From the NCBI RefSeq assembly GCF_900143065.1, contig NZ_FRCX01000001.1:496001-560000 (forward strand): a stretch of DNA of 64,000 bases. Reading direction: 5' to 3'. The stretch comes from Duganella sacchari. Lineage in GTDB: Bacteria; Pseudomonadota; Gammaproteobacteria; Burkholderiales; Burkholderiaceae_D. The notes beneath the pieces are model-generated. The model was given only the letters and a program-made list of their open reading frames with translations. It was not told where the DNA came from and ran no database searches. Both the position numbers and the translations under genes were made by a program. This document shows, one piece after another, positions 45,422-53,501 of the stretch; position 1 is the stretch's first letter; each line of letters opens with the position of its first letter.

Positions 45422-45910
45422 TCAAAAATTCATATGCTGCGTCATCGCAGCGGGAAGATACGGCAGGACCATGCGCGCGCCGGTTTCGGCGTATGGACTC
45501 AAGACTGCATGCTTCCAAAAATCCTGCTTGGGCAATGAGGTCATCTCACACAAGATGACGGCTGCCAACACAATTACAAGCCCGCGCGCCGCACCGAACA
45601 CCATACCCAGCGTACGGTCGATCAGGCTCAGGCCGCCTGCGTCGATCAAGGCGTCCAGCGCCAGCGACAACAGGCCCATTAAAATCCGGGCACCGATAAA
45701 CAGTGCGAGAAAGGCAATGATGAGCCGCAGCACATCACCCGGCACCGCCGGTGGCAGCATCTGCGCCAGCGGCGCCGCATAGGCGTTGGCGGCAACAAAC
45801 GCAATCACCCAGCTCAGCAGCGACAGCACTTCCTTCACCAGGCCGCGCACCACGCCAATGATGACCGACGCCGCCAGCACGAAGATCACCAGGTAATCAA
45901 AAATCGTCAC
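45422..45910 (-). CDS. cvpA: CvpA-family membrane protein
   Basis: This 162-residue protein has four predicted helices (about 4-22, 28-48, 62-85 and 100-125) and the family motif GLVKEVLSLLSWV. CvpA is linked to colicin V export and envelope stress, and it commonly sits directly upstream of purF as here. It lies 14 nt after the SPOR gene, so the genes are co-transcribed. Confidence 0.92.
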   Translation of the reverse strand: MTIFDYLVIFVLAASVIIGVVRGLVKEVLSLLSWVIAFVAANAYAAPLAQMLPPAVPGDVLRLIIAFLALFIGARILMGLLSLALDALIDAGGLSLIDRTLGMVFGAARGLVIVLAAVILCEMTSLPKQDFWKHAVLSPYAETGARMVLPYLPAAMTQHMNF

Positions 45911-45924
45911 GGCGCGGCGCTAGC

Positions 45925-46920
45925 TCAGACAGTTTCCAGGCGGCCGTTCAGGCCCATGCTGCTCAGCTTGGCTTTCACCTTTTCTGCTTCTTCCTTGCTG
46001 CTGAACGGGCCCACGCGCACACGGGTGATGTCGCCCGATGGCGTCTTTTGCGTGAAAGAGCTGATGCCGGCGCTTTTCAGTTTGGCGCGCAGTTCATCAA
46101 CCTTGGCCTGGTCGCTCAGTGCCGCAACTTGCAGTACGAATTTTTCAGACGATGGTGCGGCCGCTGGCTTGCCTTCCAGGATGGCCAGTGCGCGTGCATC
46201 TTCAGTCTTGACCGGCGCTGCGGCTGGCTTTTCTGCCGCCTTGGCTTTGGCTTCGGCGAGTTTGCGTTCGGCGTCCTTTTCCGCCTTCAGTTTGGCTTCG
46301 GCTTTGGCGTCCGCCTCCTGGCGGGCTTTCAGTTCGCGCTCGGCTTTGGCATCTGCCAGCAGCTTGGCCTGAGCTTCCGCTTTGGCCTGCGCCTTGGCTT
46401 TGGCGTCGGCTTCCTGTTTGGTGGTATCGACGGCAGCCACGGCAGGGGCCGGGGCCGGGGCCGGCGTCGGAGCGGCAGCGGCGGCTGGTTTGGCGGCAGG
46501 CTTCACGTCCTCGACGATTTCTTCCTTGCTGTCCAGCGAGGCCGATGCCGCGACCGGCGCCGGTGCGGGCACGGCGTCTACCGTTTTCTCTTTGGACGGA
46601 ATTTTGATATCGATGTCGGACGACAGCGGCTTGGGCTCGGAGTCGAGCACCATCGGCAGCACCACGGCAACCGTCAATGCCAGCGCAATCGCGCCAACCA
46701 GACGGCGGCGTGCGCGTTTCTTTTCCGGCAACACGGCGTCATCTTCTTCACGCTCGCGCGTGCGGCGCCTGGTGGCGCCACCGCCGTCGGCAGATGAGGC
46801 GCGCTTGGCGCGGGCACGCTCCGTTGCTGCGCGATCATCTGGGCTGGTGTAATAGCCGCTGTCTTGACCAGCGCCAGCTGAGTCTTGCTTGTTTTTACCG
46901 AGTTTCGAGAACAAGCCCAT
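45925..46920 (-). CDS. SPOR-domain cell-division protein (DedD-like)
   Basis: This 331-residue protein starts at MGLFSKLGKNKQD (46920); an in-frame upstream extension is unsupported. It has a short cytoplasmic part, one transmembrane helix (about 72-93, LVGAIALALTVAVVLPMVL), a long Ala/Lys/Glu-rich periplasmic stalk (about 130-250) and a C-terminal SPOR domain (FVLQVAALSDQAKVDEL) that binds denuded peptidoglycan at the septum. Its place between folC and cvpA matches DedD of many proteobacteria. Confidence 0.88.
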   Translation of the reverse strand: MGLFSKLGKNKQDSAGAGQDSGYYTSPDDRAATERARAKRASSADGGGATRRRTREREEDDAVLPEKKRARRRLVGAIALALTVAVVLPMVLDSEPKPLSSDIDIKIPSKEKTVDAVPAPAPVAASASLDSKEEIVEDVKPAAKPAAAAAPTPAPAPAPAVAAVDTTKQEADAKAKAQAKAEAQAKLLADAKAERELKARQEADAKAEAKLKAEKDAERKLAEAKAKAAEKPAAAPVKTEDARALAILEGKPAAAPSSEKFVLQVAALSDQAKVDELRAKLKSAGISSFTQKTPSGDITRVRVGPFSSKEEAEKVKAKLSSMGLNGRLETV

Positions 46921-46942
46921 GCGTGATTTCAGTCCTGTGCGT

Positions 46943-48232
46943 TCAATGGAGTGAGGATTTTCGCGCCGCCATGACACCGGCGACGGTCAGGAAAGATCCA
47001 AAGACCACAATTCTATCATCCTCACCGGCTCGGCTGACGGCATTTGCGTATGCTGCGCCCGGATCATCGAACACATTGATGGTGCGTTCATCACGCTCAG
47101 GCTGCACGGCCAGCACCTTGGCGGCCAGTTCCGAGGCGGTCGCCGAGCGTGGCGATGGCAGCGTCGCCAGGCACCAGTGGTCCACGTGCTCGGACATGGC
47201 AGCGATCACGCCATCGATATCCTTGTCGTGCATGGAACCGAACACGGCGTAGGTGTAGCGGTGGAAACCCATATTGCCCAGGTTCTGGTTCAGCGCTGCG
47301 GCAGCGTGCGGGTTGTGCGCCACGTCGAGGATGGTGGTCGGGCGGCCAGGCAACACCTGGAAGCGGCCCGGCAATTCCACCGTCACCAGGCCGGTACGCA
47401 CTTCCTGCGCGCCGACTGGCAGCTCCAGCTTCAACGCTTCCAGCGCAGCCAGTGCGGCGCAGGCGTTGAGGATCTGGTTGGCGCCACGCAGGCTCGGATA
47501 GGCCAGCGAATTGCGGCGCTGGCCGCGGCCGCCATAGCTCCACTGCTGCTTGTCGCCCGAGTAATTGAAATCGCGGCCCATGAGCCACAGGTCGGCGCCG
47601 ATGGCTTCGGCATGGTCGATCAGCGATTGCGGCGGCACGGGGTCGGAGCAGATCGCGGTTTTACCGGCGCGGAAAATGCCGGCCTTCTCGAAGCCGATCT
47701 TCTCGCGGGTATCGCCCAGGTAGTCGGTGTGGTCGATGTCCACGCTGGTCACGATGGAAACGTCGGCATCGACGATGTTGACGGCGTCCAGGCGACCGCC
47801 CAGGCCCACTTCCAGGATCACCACATCCATGCCCGCTGCCGACAGCAGCTTCATGATGGCCAGCGTGGTGAACTCGAAATACGTCAGCGTGGTATCGCCG
47901 CGCGCGGCCTCGACCGCATTGAAGGCCGTTACCAGCGTGTCGTCGCTGGCCATGTCGCCATTCACGCGGGCACGCTCGTTAAAGTCGAGGAAGTGCGGCT
48001 TGATGTACAGGCCCACCTTGTAGCCGGCGCGCATCAGCACCGATTCCAGCATGGAGCAGGTCGACCCCTTGCCATTGGTGCCAGCCACCATGATGACGGG
48101 GCAGCTAAAGCTCAGCTGCAAGCGTTCCTTGACGGCGAGAACACGGTCCAGGCCCATGTTGATGACGGTTTCGGCGTGGCGCGATTCAAGCAGCGCAAGC
48201 CAGGCGGGCAAAGTAGTTGGGAGGTTCGACAT
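46943..48232 (-). CDS. folC: Bifunctional folylpolyglutamate / dihydrofolate synthase
   Basis: FolC adds glutamate to dihydropteroate and to folates. The 429-residue protein has the ATP loop GTNGKGST (about 52-59), GLGGRLDAVN and the domain-2 stretch LDVAHNPHAAAAL. It is a Mur-ligase-like enzyme. It is flanked by accD upstream (81 nt, with a hairpin between) and the SPOR gene downstream, the usual arrangement. Confidence 0.96.
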   Translation of the reverse strand: MSNLPTTLPAWLALLESRHAETVINMGLDRVLAVKERLQLSFSCPVIMVAGTNGKGSTCSMLESVLMRAGYKVGLYIKPHFLDFNERARVNGDMASDDTLVTAFNAVEAARGDTTLTYFEFTTLAIMKLLSAAGMDVVILEVGLGGRLDAVNIVDADVSIVTSVDIDHTDYLGDTREKIGFEKAGIFRAGKTAICSDPVPPQSLIDHAEAIGADLWLMGRDFNYSGDKQQWSYGGRGQRRNSLAYPSLRGANQILNACAALAALEALKLELPVGAQEVRTGLVTVELPGRFQVLPGRPTTILDVAHNPHAAAALNQNLGNMGFHRYTYAVFGSMHDKDIDGVIAAMSEHVDHWCLATLPSPRSATASELAAKVLAVQPERDERTINVFDDPGAAYANAVSRAGEDDRIVVFGSFLTVAGVMAARKSSLH

Positions 48233-48254
48233 GATGGTGACTCTGAAATGAAAA

Positions 48255-48290
48255 CGGCGCGCAGGCCGGATGATATCCGATTGCGCGCCG
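48255..48290 (-). terminator. Long hairpin between accD and folC
   Basis: A 9-bp perfect outer stem (CGGCGCGCA / TGCGCGCCG) continues inward through CGGAT / ATCCG. On the minus strand it is followed by GTTTTCATTT. It may be a weak terminator or attenuator that sets the ratio of accD to folC expression. Confidence 0.5.
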
Positions 48291-48313
48291 TCGCGTGAGA
48301 GGGTTAGCCGTTT

Positions 48314-49186
48314 TTAGGCAAGCACTTCCACAGGTTGATTTTGCAGCAATGCCAGCAGGCGGGCGATTTCTTCGCGCATCTTGCGGCGGTCAACGATCAT
48401 GTCGACAGCGCCCTTCTGCACCAGGAACTCGGCGCGCTGGAAGCCTTCCGGCAGCTTTTCACGCACGGTGTTCTCGATCACGCGCGGACCGGCGAAGCCG
48501 ATCAGCGCTTTCGGTTCAGCGATCACGACGTCGCCCATGAACGCGAACGAGGCGGACACACCACCCATGGTCGGGTCGGTCAGCACGCTGATGAATGGCA
48601 GCTTCTTGTCCGACAGCTTGGTCAGCATGGCGGTGGTCTTGGCCATCTGCATCAGCGACAGCAGACCTTCTTGCATACGGGCGCCGCCAGTGGCGGTAAT
48701 GCAAATGAACGGTACTTTCTGTTCCAGAGCGACCTGGGCGCCGCGCACGAAGCGCTCGCCCACCACGGAGCCCATGGAGCCGCCCATGAATTCGAATTCG
48801 AAGCACGCCACCACAGCCGGCAGGCTCATGATGGAGCCGCCCATGACGATCAGCGCATCGGTCTCGCCGGTGGCTTCCATCGCTTGCTTGAGGCGGTCTG
48901 GGTATTTTTTGCTGTCTTTGAACTTCAGCGTATCGACTGGCAGGGTATCCATGCCAATTTCATAACGGCCGCCGGCATCGAACAGGCTGTCGAGGCGCTC
49001 GCGGGCGCGGATGCGCATGTGGTGGTCGCATTTAGGGCAAACGTGCAGGTTCGACTCCAGGTCGGTGCGGTACAGCACGGCTTCGCACGACGGGCATTTG
49101 ACCCACAGGCCTTCTGGCATGGTCTTGCGGGCGCCGGCGTCGGAACGCTGGATACGTGGGGGCAGCAGTTTTTCCAACCAACTCAT
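48314..49186 (-). CDS. accD: Acetyl-CoA carboxylase, carboxyltransferase beta subunit
   Basis: This 290-residue subunit transfers carboxyl from biotin to acetyl-CoA, the first step of fatty acid synthesis. The N-terminal zinc ribbon has four Cys (CPSCEAVLY and [10 protein letters not shown], about 32-55). The crotonase-like domain holds [10 protein letters not shown] and [11 protein letters not shown]. It normally follows trpA in Burkholderiales; here a toxin-antitoxin cassette lies between them. Confidence 0.97.
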   Translation of the reverse strand: MSWLEKLLPPRIQRSDAGARKTMPEGLWVKCPSCEAVLYRTDLESNLHVCPKCDHHMRIRARERLDSLFDAGGRYEIGMDTLPVDTLKFKDSKKYPDRLKQAMEATGETDALIVMGGSIMSLPAVVACFEFEFMGGSMGSVVGERFVRGAQVALEQKVPFICITATGGARMQEGLLSLMQMAKTTAMLTKLSDKKLPFISVLTDPTMGGVSASFAFMGDVVIAEPKALIGFAGPRVIENTVREKLPEGFQRAEFLVQKGAVDMIVDRRKMREEIARLLALLQNQPVEVLA

Positions 49187-49309
49187 AAATTCTCCTTGCA
49201 GCTATCTCGTGGGCCGAAGTGTAGCCGTTTCCCGCCGCCCTGTCGAACATTGCCTTACAATAATTTTGAGCATTCGTCATGACCAACCGGGGCGTTTAGA
49301 GGGAAACCA

Positions 49310-49585
49310 CTACGCCGTCCGAGGGAGCGTGCCCTCAGCCTCCAGCGTTTTCCTGAGCTCTTCGCGTTCTTTCAGGGTCAGAATACCAAGGTTGGCTTTA
49401 TAGCCAGATCCAGCCATGTGCCGTAGATACATGCCTATCATATCTTGCGCCGGCAAGCCGTACGGCCGACCCAGCGCTTCAAAATACTCGATGGAGCGGA
49501 AATCAAGCCTGAAAGTAATTTCCTCACTCAACTGCTCAAAATATGGATTCGGCATCCATCCGCCGTGCTGCTCCTCTTTACGCAT
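49310..49585 (-). CDS. brnA: BrnA-family antitoxin
   Basis: This 91-residue protein starts at MRKEEQHGGWMPN (49585) with ribosome site GAGGTGA inside the end of brnT. It has the ribbon-helix-helix-like segment EITFRLDFRSIEYFEALGR and a helical YLRHMAGSGYKANL. BrnA neutralises BrnT and, as a DNA-binding protein, represses the operon. It lies 1 nt after brnT, which is the family's normal toxin-first order. Confidence 0.82.
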   Translation of the reverse strand: MRKEEQHGGWMPNPYFEQLSEEITFRLDFRSIEYFEALGRPYGLPAQDMIGMYLRHMAGSGYKANLGILTLKEREELRKTLEAEGTLPRTA

Positions 49586-49586
49586 T

Positions 49587-49862
49587 TTAGTCACCTCTAA
49601 AATATTCAATTTCCTCAATGGGCAAGACCTTAGGTGCCGAGATAATGCGCACCTTGCCATTCCGATAGCAATGACTGACCAGAAGCAAACGGTCCTGACT
49701 GCTGCGGCCAAGTTGAAGGAACCGATCTTCCAAATCAGAGTGACTCAGGTCGAAACGCAATCCGCCACGCGGGTCATCAAAGACCGTTGAAGCTTCTTCA
49801 AAGCTTACGCCATGAGTGCGCAAGTTGAGTCTAGCTTTACGGGGATCCCATTCGAAGCACAC
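49587..49862 (-). CDS. brnT: BrnT-family ribonuclease toxin
   Basis: This 91-residue protein starts with GTG and a good ribosome site (AAGGGAGC). It has the BrnT signature: FEWDPRKARLNLRTHGVSFEEASTVFDDP is split here as FEWDPRKARLN and HGVSFEEA, followed by RFLQLGRSSQDRLLLVSH and VRIISA. BrnT is a RelE-fold ribonuclease that inhibits translation. With brnA it forms a complete type II toxin-antitoxin pair between trpA and accD, a position that suggests insertion of a mobile cassette. Confidence 0.88.
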   Translation of the reverse strand: MCFEWDPRKARLNLRTHGVSFEEASTVFDDPRGGLRFDLSHSDLEDRFLQLGRSSQDRLLLVSHCYRNGKVRIISAPKVLPIEEIEYFRGD

Positions 49863-49876
49863 GACCGCTCCCTTTC

Positions 49877-49905
49877 AACATAGCGAGTACTTGACTATGT
49901 ATCAA
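49877..49905 (-). promoter_or_regulatory. brnTA promoter with overlapping inverted repeat
   Basis: On the minus strand TTGATA (-35, 49900-49905) and TATGTT (-10, 49877-49882) are separated by 17 bp. An inverted repeat ACATAG-N11-CTATGT (49878-49900) covers the promoter and is a good candidate operator for BrnA autorepression. Confidence 0.75.
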
Positions 49906-49931
49906 GGTGAGCAGTCGGGATTTGCGTGACG

Positions 49932-50729
49932 TCAGGCGTCGAGGGCGGTGCGGATGGTGGTGGTGAAGGCTTGAACGGCAGCGACGGCGTGGTCTTTGCC
50001 GGCGGTTTCAATTTCCTGGATGATGCGGCTGCCGATCACGACCGCATCGGCCACTTCGGCCACGGCGCGCGCGGTGGCGCCGTCGCGGATGCCAAAGCCA
50101 ACGCCGATCGGCAGCTTCACATGCTTGCGGATCGCCTGCAGGCGGTTGGCCACGTCGACGGTGTCGATATTGCCCGCCCCCGTCACGCCCTTCAGCGAGA
50201 CATAGTAGCTGAAGCCGCCCCCAACCTTGGCGACCTGCGCGATGCGCTGCTCGGTCGAGGTCGGCGCCAGCAGGAAGATCAGGTCAAGCTCGGCCGCACG
50301 CATGGCGGCGGCAAACGCCTCGCACTCTTCCGGCGGATAGTCGACCACGATGGCGCCATCCGCGCCCGCCGCCTTCGACTGCTCGATGAAGGCTTCCGGG
50401 CCGATACGTTCGATCGGATTGGCATAGCCCATCAGTACCACCGGCGTAATCTGGTTGGTCTTGCGGAACTCGGCCACGTAGCCAAACACGTGCTTGATGC
50501 CGACGCCATGGGCCAGCGCCCGCTCGCACGCGCGCTGGATCACCGGGCCTTCCGCCATCGGATCGGAAAACGGCACGCCCAGTTCCAGGATATCGGCGCC
50601 GCCAGCGACCAGTGCATGCATCAGCGGCACGGTCAGCTCAGGCGCAGGATCACCGGCCGTGATAAAGGTGACGAGCGCGGTTTTGTTTTGCGCTTTCAAG
50701 GCGCTGAAGGTTGCTGCGATTTTGGACAT
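49932..50729 (-). CDS. trpA: Tryptophan synthase alpha subunit
   Basis: TrpA cleaves indole-3-glycerol phosphate to indole for TrpB. The 265-residue barrel carries the catalytic Glu in [11 protein letters not shown] (about 50) and [11 protein letters not shown] near the start. It lies 10 nt after trpB in the truA-trpF-trpB-trpA order. Nothing unusual is seen in the sequence. Confidence 0.97.
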   Translation of the reverse strand: MSKIAATFSALKAQNKTALVTFITAGDPAPELTVPLMHALVAGGADILELGVPFSDPMAEGPVIQRACERALAHGVGIKHVFGYVAEFRKTNQITPVVLMGYANPIERIGPEAFIEQSKAAGADGAIVVDYPPEECEAFAAAMRAAELDLIFLLAPTSTEQRIAQVAKVGGGFSYYVSLKGVTGAGNIDTVDVANRLQAIRKHVKLPIGVGFGIRDGATARAVAEVADAVVIGSRIIQEIETAGKDHAVAAVQAFTTTIRTALDA

Positions 50730-50739
50730 GTCGGTTTCC

Positions 50740-51960
50740 TTAGTTGAAGTTCAGACCCATACGCTCTGCGACCGTATGCATGTCCTTGTCACCCCGGCCC
50801 GACAGGTTGGCCAACACAATTTTATCCTTCGGCAGCGTGGCCGCCAGCTTGGCCGCGTAGGCCAGCGCGTGCGACGACTCCAGCGCAGGAATGATGCCCT
50901 CGATATGGCAGCAATCGTGGAAGGCTTGCAGCGCTTCTTCATCCGTGATCGAGACGTACTCGGCACGGCCACTATCCTTCAGGTAGGCGTGCTCCGGGCC
51001 GACACCCGGATAATCCAGGCCCGCCGAGACCGAATGCGTCTCGATGATCTGGCCATTTTCGTCCTGCAGCAGATAGGTGCGGTTGCCATGCAAAACACCC
51101 GGGTAGCCCTTGGTCAGCGACGCGGCATGCTTGTCGCCATCCAGCCCCTCGCCCGCCGCTTCCACACCAACCAGGCGCGTGCCGGTCTCGTCAATGTAGG
51201 GATAGAAAATGCCCATGGCGTTGGAACCGCCACCGATACAGGCCACCACGTAATCCGGCTGGCGGCCGGTCATTTCCGGCATCTGCACCAGGCACTCTTC
51301 ACCGATCACCGACTGGAAGTCGCGCACCAGCATTGGGTAAGGATGCGGACCGGCCACCGTGCCGATGATGTAAAAGGTGTTTTCGATATTGGTCACCCAA
51401 TCGCGCATCGCTTCGTTCAAAGCATCTTTCAGCGTCTTGGAACCGGACTCCACCGGCACCACCGTGGCGCCCAGCAGCTTCATGCGGTAGACGTTCTGCG
51501 CCTGGCGCTTGACGTCTTCGCTGCCCATGTAGACCACGCATTCCAGGCCAAAGCGCGCGCAGATGGTCGCGGTCGCGACGCCGTGCTGGCCAGCGCCCGT
51601 CTCGGCGATGATGCGCGGCTTGCCCATGCGCTTGGCCAGCAAGGCCTGGCCGATCACGTTGTTGATCTTGTGCGCGCCCGTATGGTTCAGGTCTTCGCGC
51701 TTGAAGTAAATCTGCGCGCCGCCGGCCAGCTCGGACCAGCGCTTGGCGTGATAAATCGGCGACGGCCGGCCGACGAAGTGCTTGAGCTCGTAACGGAACT
51801 CGTCAAGGAATTCGGGATCTTTGCTGTAGCGCGCATAAGCTTCGTTGAGCTCGGCCAGCGCGTACGTGAGGGTCTCGGCGACAAAGCTGCCGCCGTAAGG
51901 GCCAAAGTGACCTTTGGCGTCAGGTAATGCGTAATCTTTAGCGTGGAACAGCGCTTTCAT
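50740..51960 (-). CDS. trpB: Tryptophan synthase beta subunit
   Basis: This 406-residue PLP enzyme joins indole and serine to make tryptophan. The cofactor Lys lies in [14 protein letters not shown] (about 93), the phosphate loop is [10 protein letters not shown], and [12 protein letters not shown] is conserved. It overlaps the end of trpF by 23 nt, and trpA follows closely, so translation is coupled through the operon. Confidence 0.97.
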   Translation of the reverse strand: MKALFHAKDYALPDAKGHFGPYGGSFVAETLTYALAELNEAYARYSKDPEFLDEFRYELKHFVGRPSPIYHAKRWSELAGGAQIYFKREDLNHTGAHKINNVIGQALLAKRMGKPRIIAETGAGQHGVATATICARFGLECVVYMGSEDVKRQAQNVYRMKLLGATVVPVESGSKTLKDALNEAMRDWVTNIENTFYIIGTVAGPHPYPMLVRDFQSVIGEECLVQMPEMTGRQPDYVVACIGGGSNAMGIFYPYIDETGTRLVGVEAAGEGLDGDKHAASLTKGYPGVLHGNRTYLLQDENGQIIETHSVSAGLDYPGVGPEHAYLKDSGRAEYVSITDEEALQAFHDCCHIEGIIPALESSHALAYAAKLAATLPKDKIVLANLSGRGDKDMHTVAERMGLNFN

Positions 51961-52636
51961 GATGGGTTTCGCTTTCTAAAATGGTATCTCCTGCGCGCAC
52001 CGCCGCGACAAAGTCGGCGATCTTGCGCGCATCCTTGATTCCCTTGGACGCTTCAACACCAGAGCTGATGTCTACCGCGTAGGGACGTACATCGACCACC
52101 GCGTCAGTCGCGTTGTGTACGCTCAAGCCACCACTTAAAACGACCCGAGGCGCGAGATCTTTTGGAACGAGAGACCAATCAAAACCCTTTCCTGCGCCAC
52201 CGTAGGCGTCCACATAAGTATCCAGCAACAGGCTGGTAAAGAATGGACTGGCGGCGCGGTTTGCCTGCTCGTATTCTAGCAGTTCATCCGGGCGCGTGTC
52301 AGGTTTGACGCGGAACACCTTCATGAACTGTCGTCCGGCCGCCGCGCCAATGGCCGCAGCCTGCTCCACGGTTTCATCGCCGTGCAGTTGCAGCAAAGAC
52401 AAGGGCGCGATGCGCACGGCAGCCGCCACTTCTTCCGGCGAGGCATTCACAAACAGGCCCACCGTGCTGATGAATGGCGGCACCACGCGCATCAGCTCGG
52501 CGGCGCGCTGTGGCGTCACATAGCGCGGGCTTTTGGGATAGAACACGAAACCGATCGCATCGGCGCCTGCGGCCACCACGGCCTGGATGTCTTCCTCACG
52601 GGTCAGGCCGCAGATTTTGATACGGGTGCGTGGCAT
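51938..52636 (-). CDS. trpF: Phosphoribosylanthranilate isomerase
   Basis: TrpF catalyses the third step of tryptophan synthesis from chorismate. The 232-residue barrel begins [16 protein letters not shown] with the catalytic Cys in KICGLT; the catalytic Asp is expected in LLDTY. Its C-terminus overlaps trpB by 23 nt, and truA is 10 nt upstream. The stand-alone trpF (not fused to trpC) is normal for betaproteobacteria. Confidence 0.96.
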   Translation of the reverse strand: MPRTRIKICGLTREEDIQAVVAAGADAIGFVFYPKSPRYVTPQRAAELMRVVPPFISTVGLFVNASPEEVAAAVRIAPLSLLQLHGDETVEQAAAIGAAAGRQFMKVFRVKPDTRPDELLEYEQANRAASPFFTSLLLDTYVDAYGGAGKGFDWSLVPKDLAPRVVLSGGLSVHNATDAVVDVRPYAVDISSGVEASKGIKDARKIADFVAAVRAGDTILESETHHESAVPR

Positions 52637-52646
52637 CGTCTATCCT

Positions 52647-53450
52647 TTAGAACCAGGGCATCTGGCTCACCGCTTCCTGCGGCAGGCCCCATTTTTCATC
52701 GTAGTCAATTTTGGCCAGGTAGAGGCCGTCCGGCATGAAGGTCGGCGCGGCCACCTGGCGGTTTTTCGCGGCCAGCAGCTCGCCCATCCAGTGGACATCC
52801 TCACGCCCCTGGCCGATGTAGACCAGCGAGCCCACCAGGTTGCGCACCATGTGGTGCAGGAAGGCATTGGCTTTCAGCGTAAAGATGATCAGGTCGCCCT
52901 GGCGGCGGATCTGAATGTCGTGCATCAGCTTGACCGGCGACTTGGCCTGGCAGTACGCCGCGCGGAAGCTGGTGAAGTCATGCGTGCCGATCAGCGGCTT
53001 GACCGCCTCCTGCATGCGCTCCACATCCAGCGGGTGGTGGTAGAAACCGGCACGGCCATTGAGCAGCGCAGAGCGCACCTGGTGGTTGTGCAGGACGTAG
53101 TGATAGGTACGCGCCTGGGCGCTGAAGCGGGCATGGAAGAAGTTCTCGACGGCCGGGTCACCGTCCAGCACCTTGGCCCAGCGCACCCCGATTGACGGCG
53201 GCAGGAAGGCATTCACGCCGCGTACCCAGGCATGCGGCATGCGGTTCAAGTCGGTATCGAAATGCACCACCTGCTCGGCAGCGTGGACGCCGGCGTCCGT
53301 ACGGCCGGCGCACGTGGTGGCCAGCGGCACTGTCGCGAACTCCAGCAGTGCCTGCTCCAGTTTATCTTGTACGGTGAGGCCGTGTTCCTGCTTCTGGTAG
53401 CCGTGCCAGGCCTGGCCGTCGTACTGGAGCCCTATTGCGATCCGTTTCAC
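52647..53450 (-). CDS. truA: tRNA pseudouridine synthase A
   Basis: TruA modifies uridines 38-40 in the anticodon arm. The 267-residue protein starts MKRIAIGLQYDGQAWHGYQ and has the catalytic Asp in CAGRTDAGVHA (about 52). FLHHMVRNLVG is also conserved. It commonly lies between fimV and trpF in this group and is probably co-transcribed with the trp genes. Confidence 0.96.
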   Translation of the reverse strand: MKRIAIGLQYDGQAWHGYQKQEHGLTVQDKLEQALLEFATVPLATTCAGRTDAGVHAAEQVVHFDTDLNRMPHAWVRGVNAFLPPSIGVRWAKVLDGDPAVENFFHARFSAQARTYHYVLHNHQVRSALLNGRAGFYHHPLDVERMQEAVKPLIGTHDFTSFRAAYCQAKSPVKLMHDIQIRRQGDLIIFTLKANAFLHHMVRNLVGSLVYIGQGREDVHWMGELLAAKNRQVAAPTFMPDGLYLAKIDYDEKWGLPQEAVSQMPWF

Positions 53451-53501
53451 TACTGCCCAATCTTATAATGTCTGAGTCAGCCATTATATAACGGCACGCT
53501 T

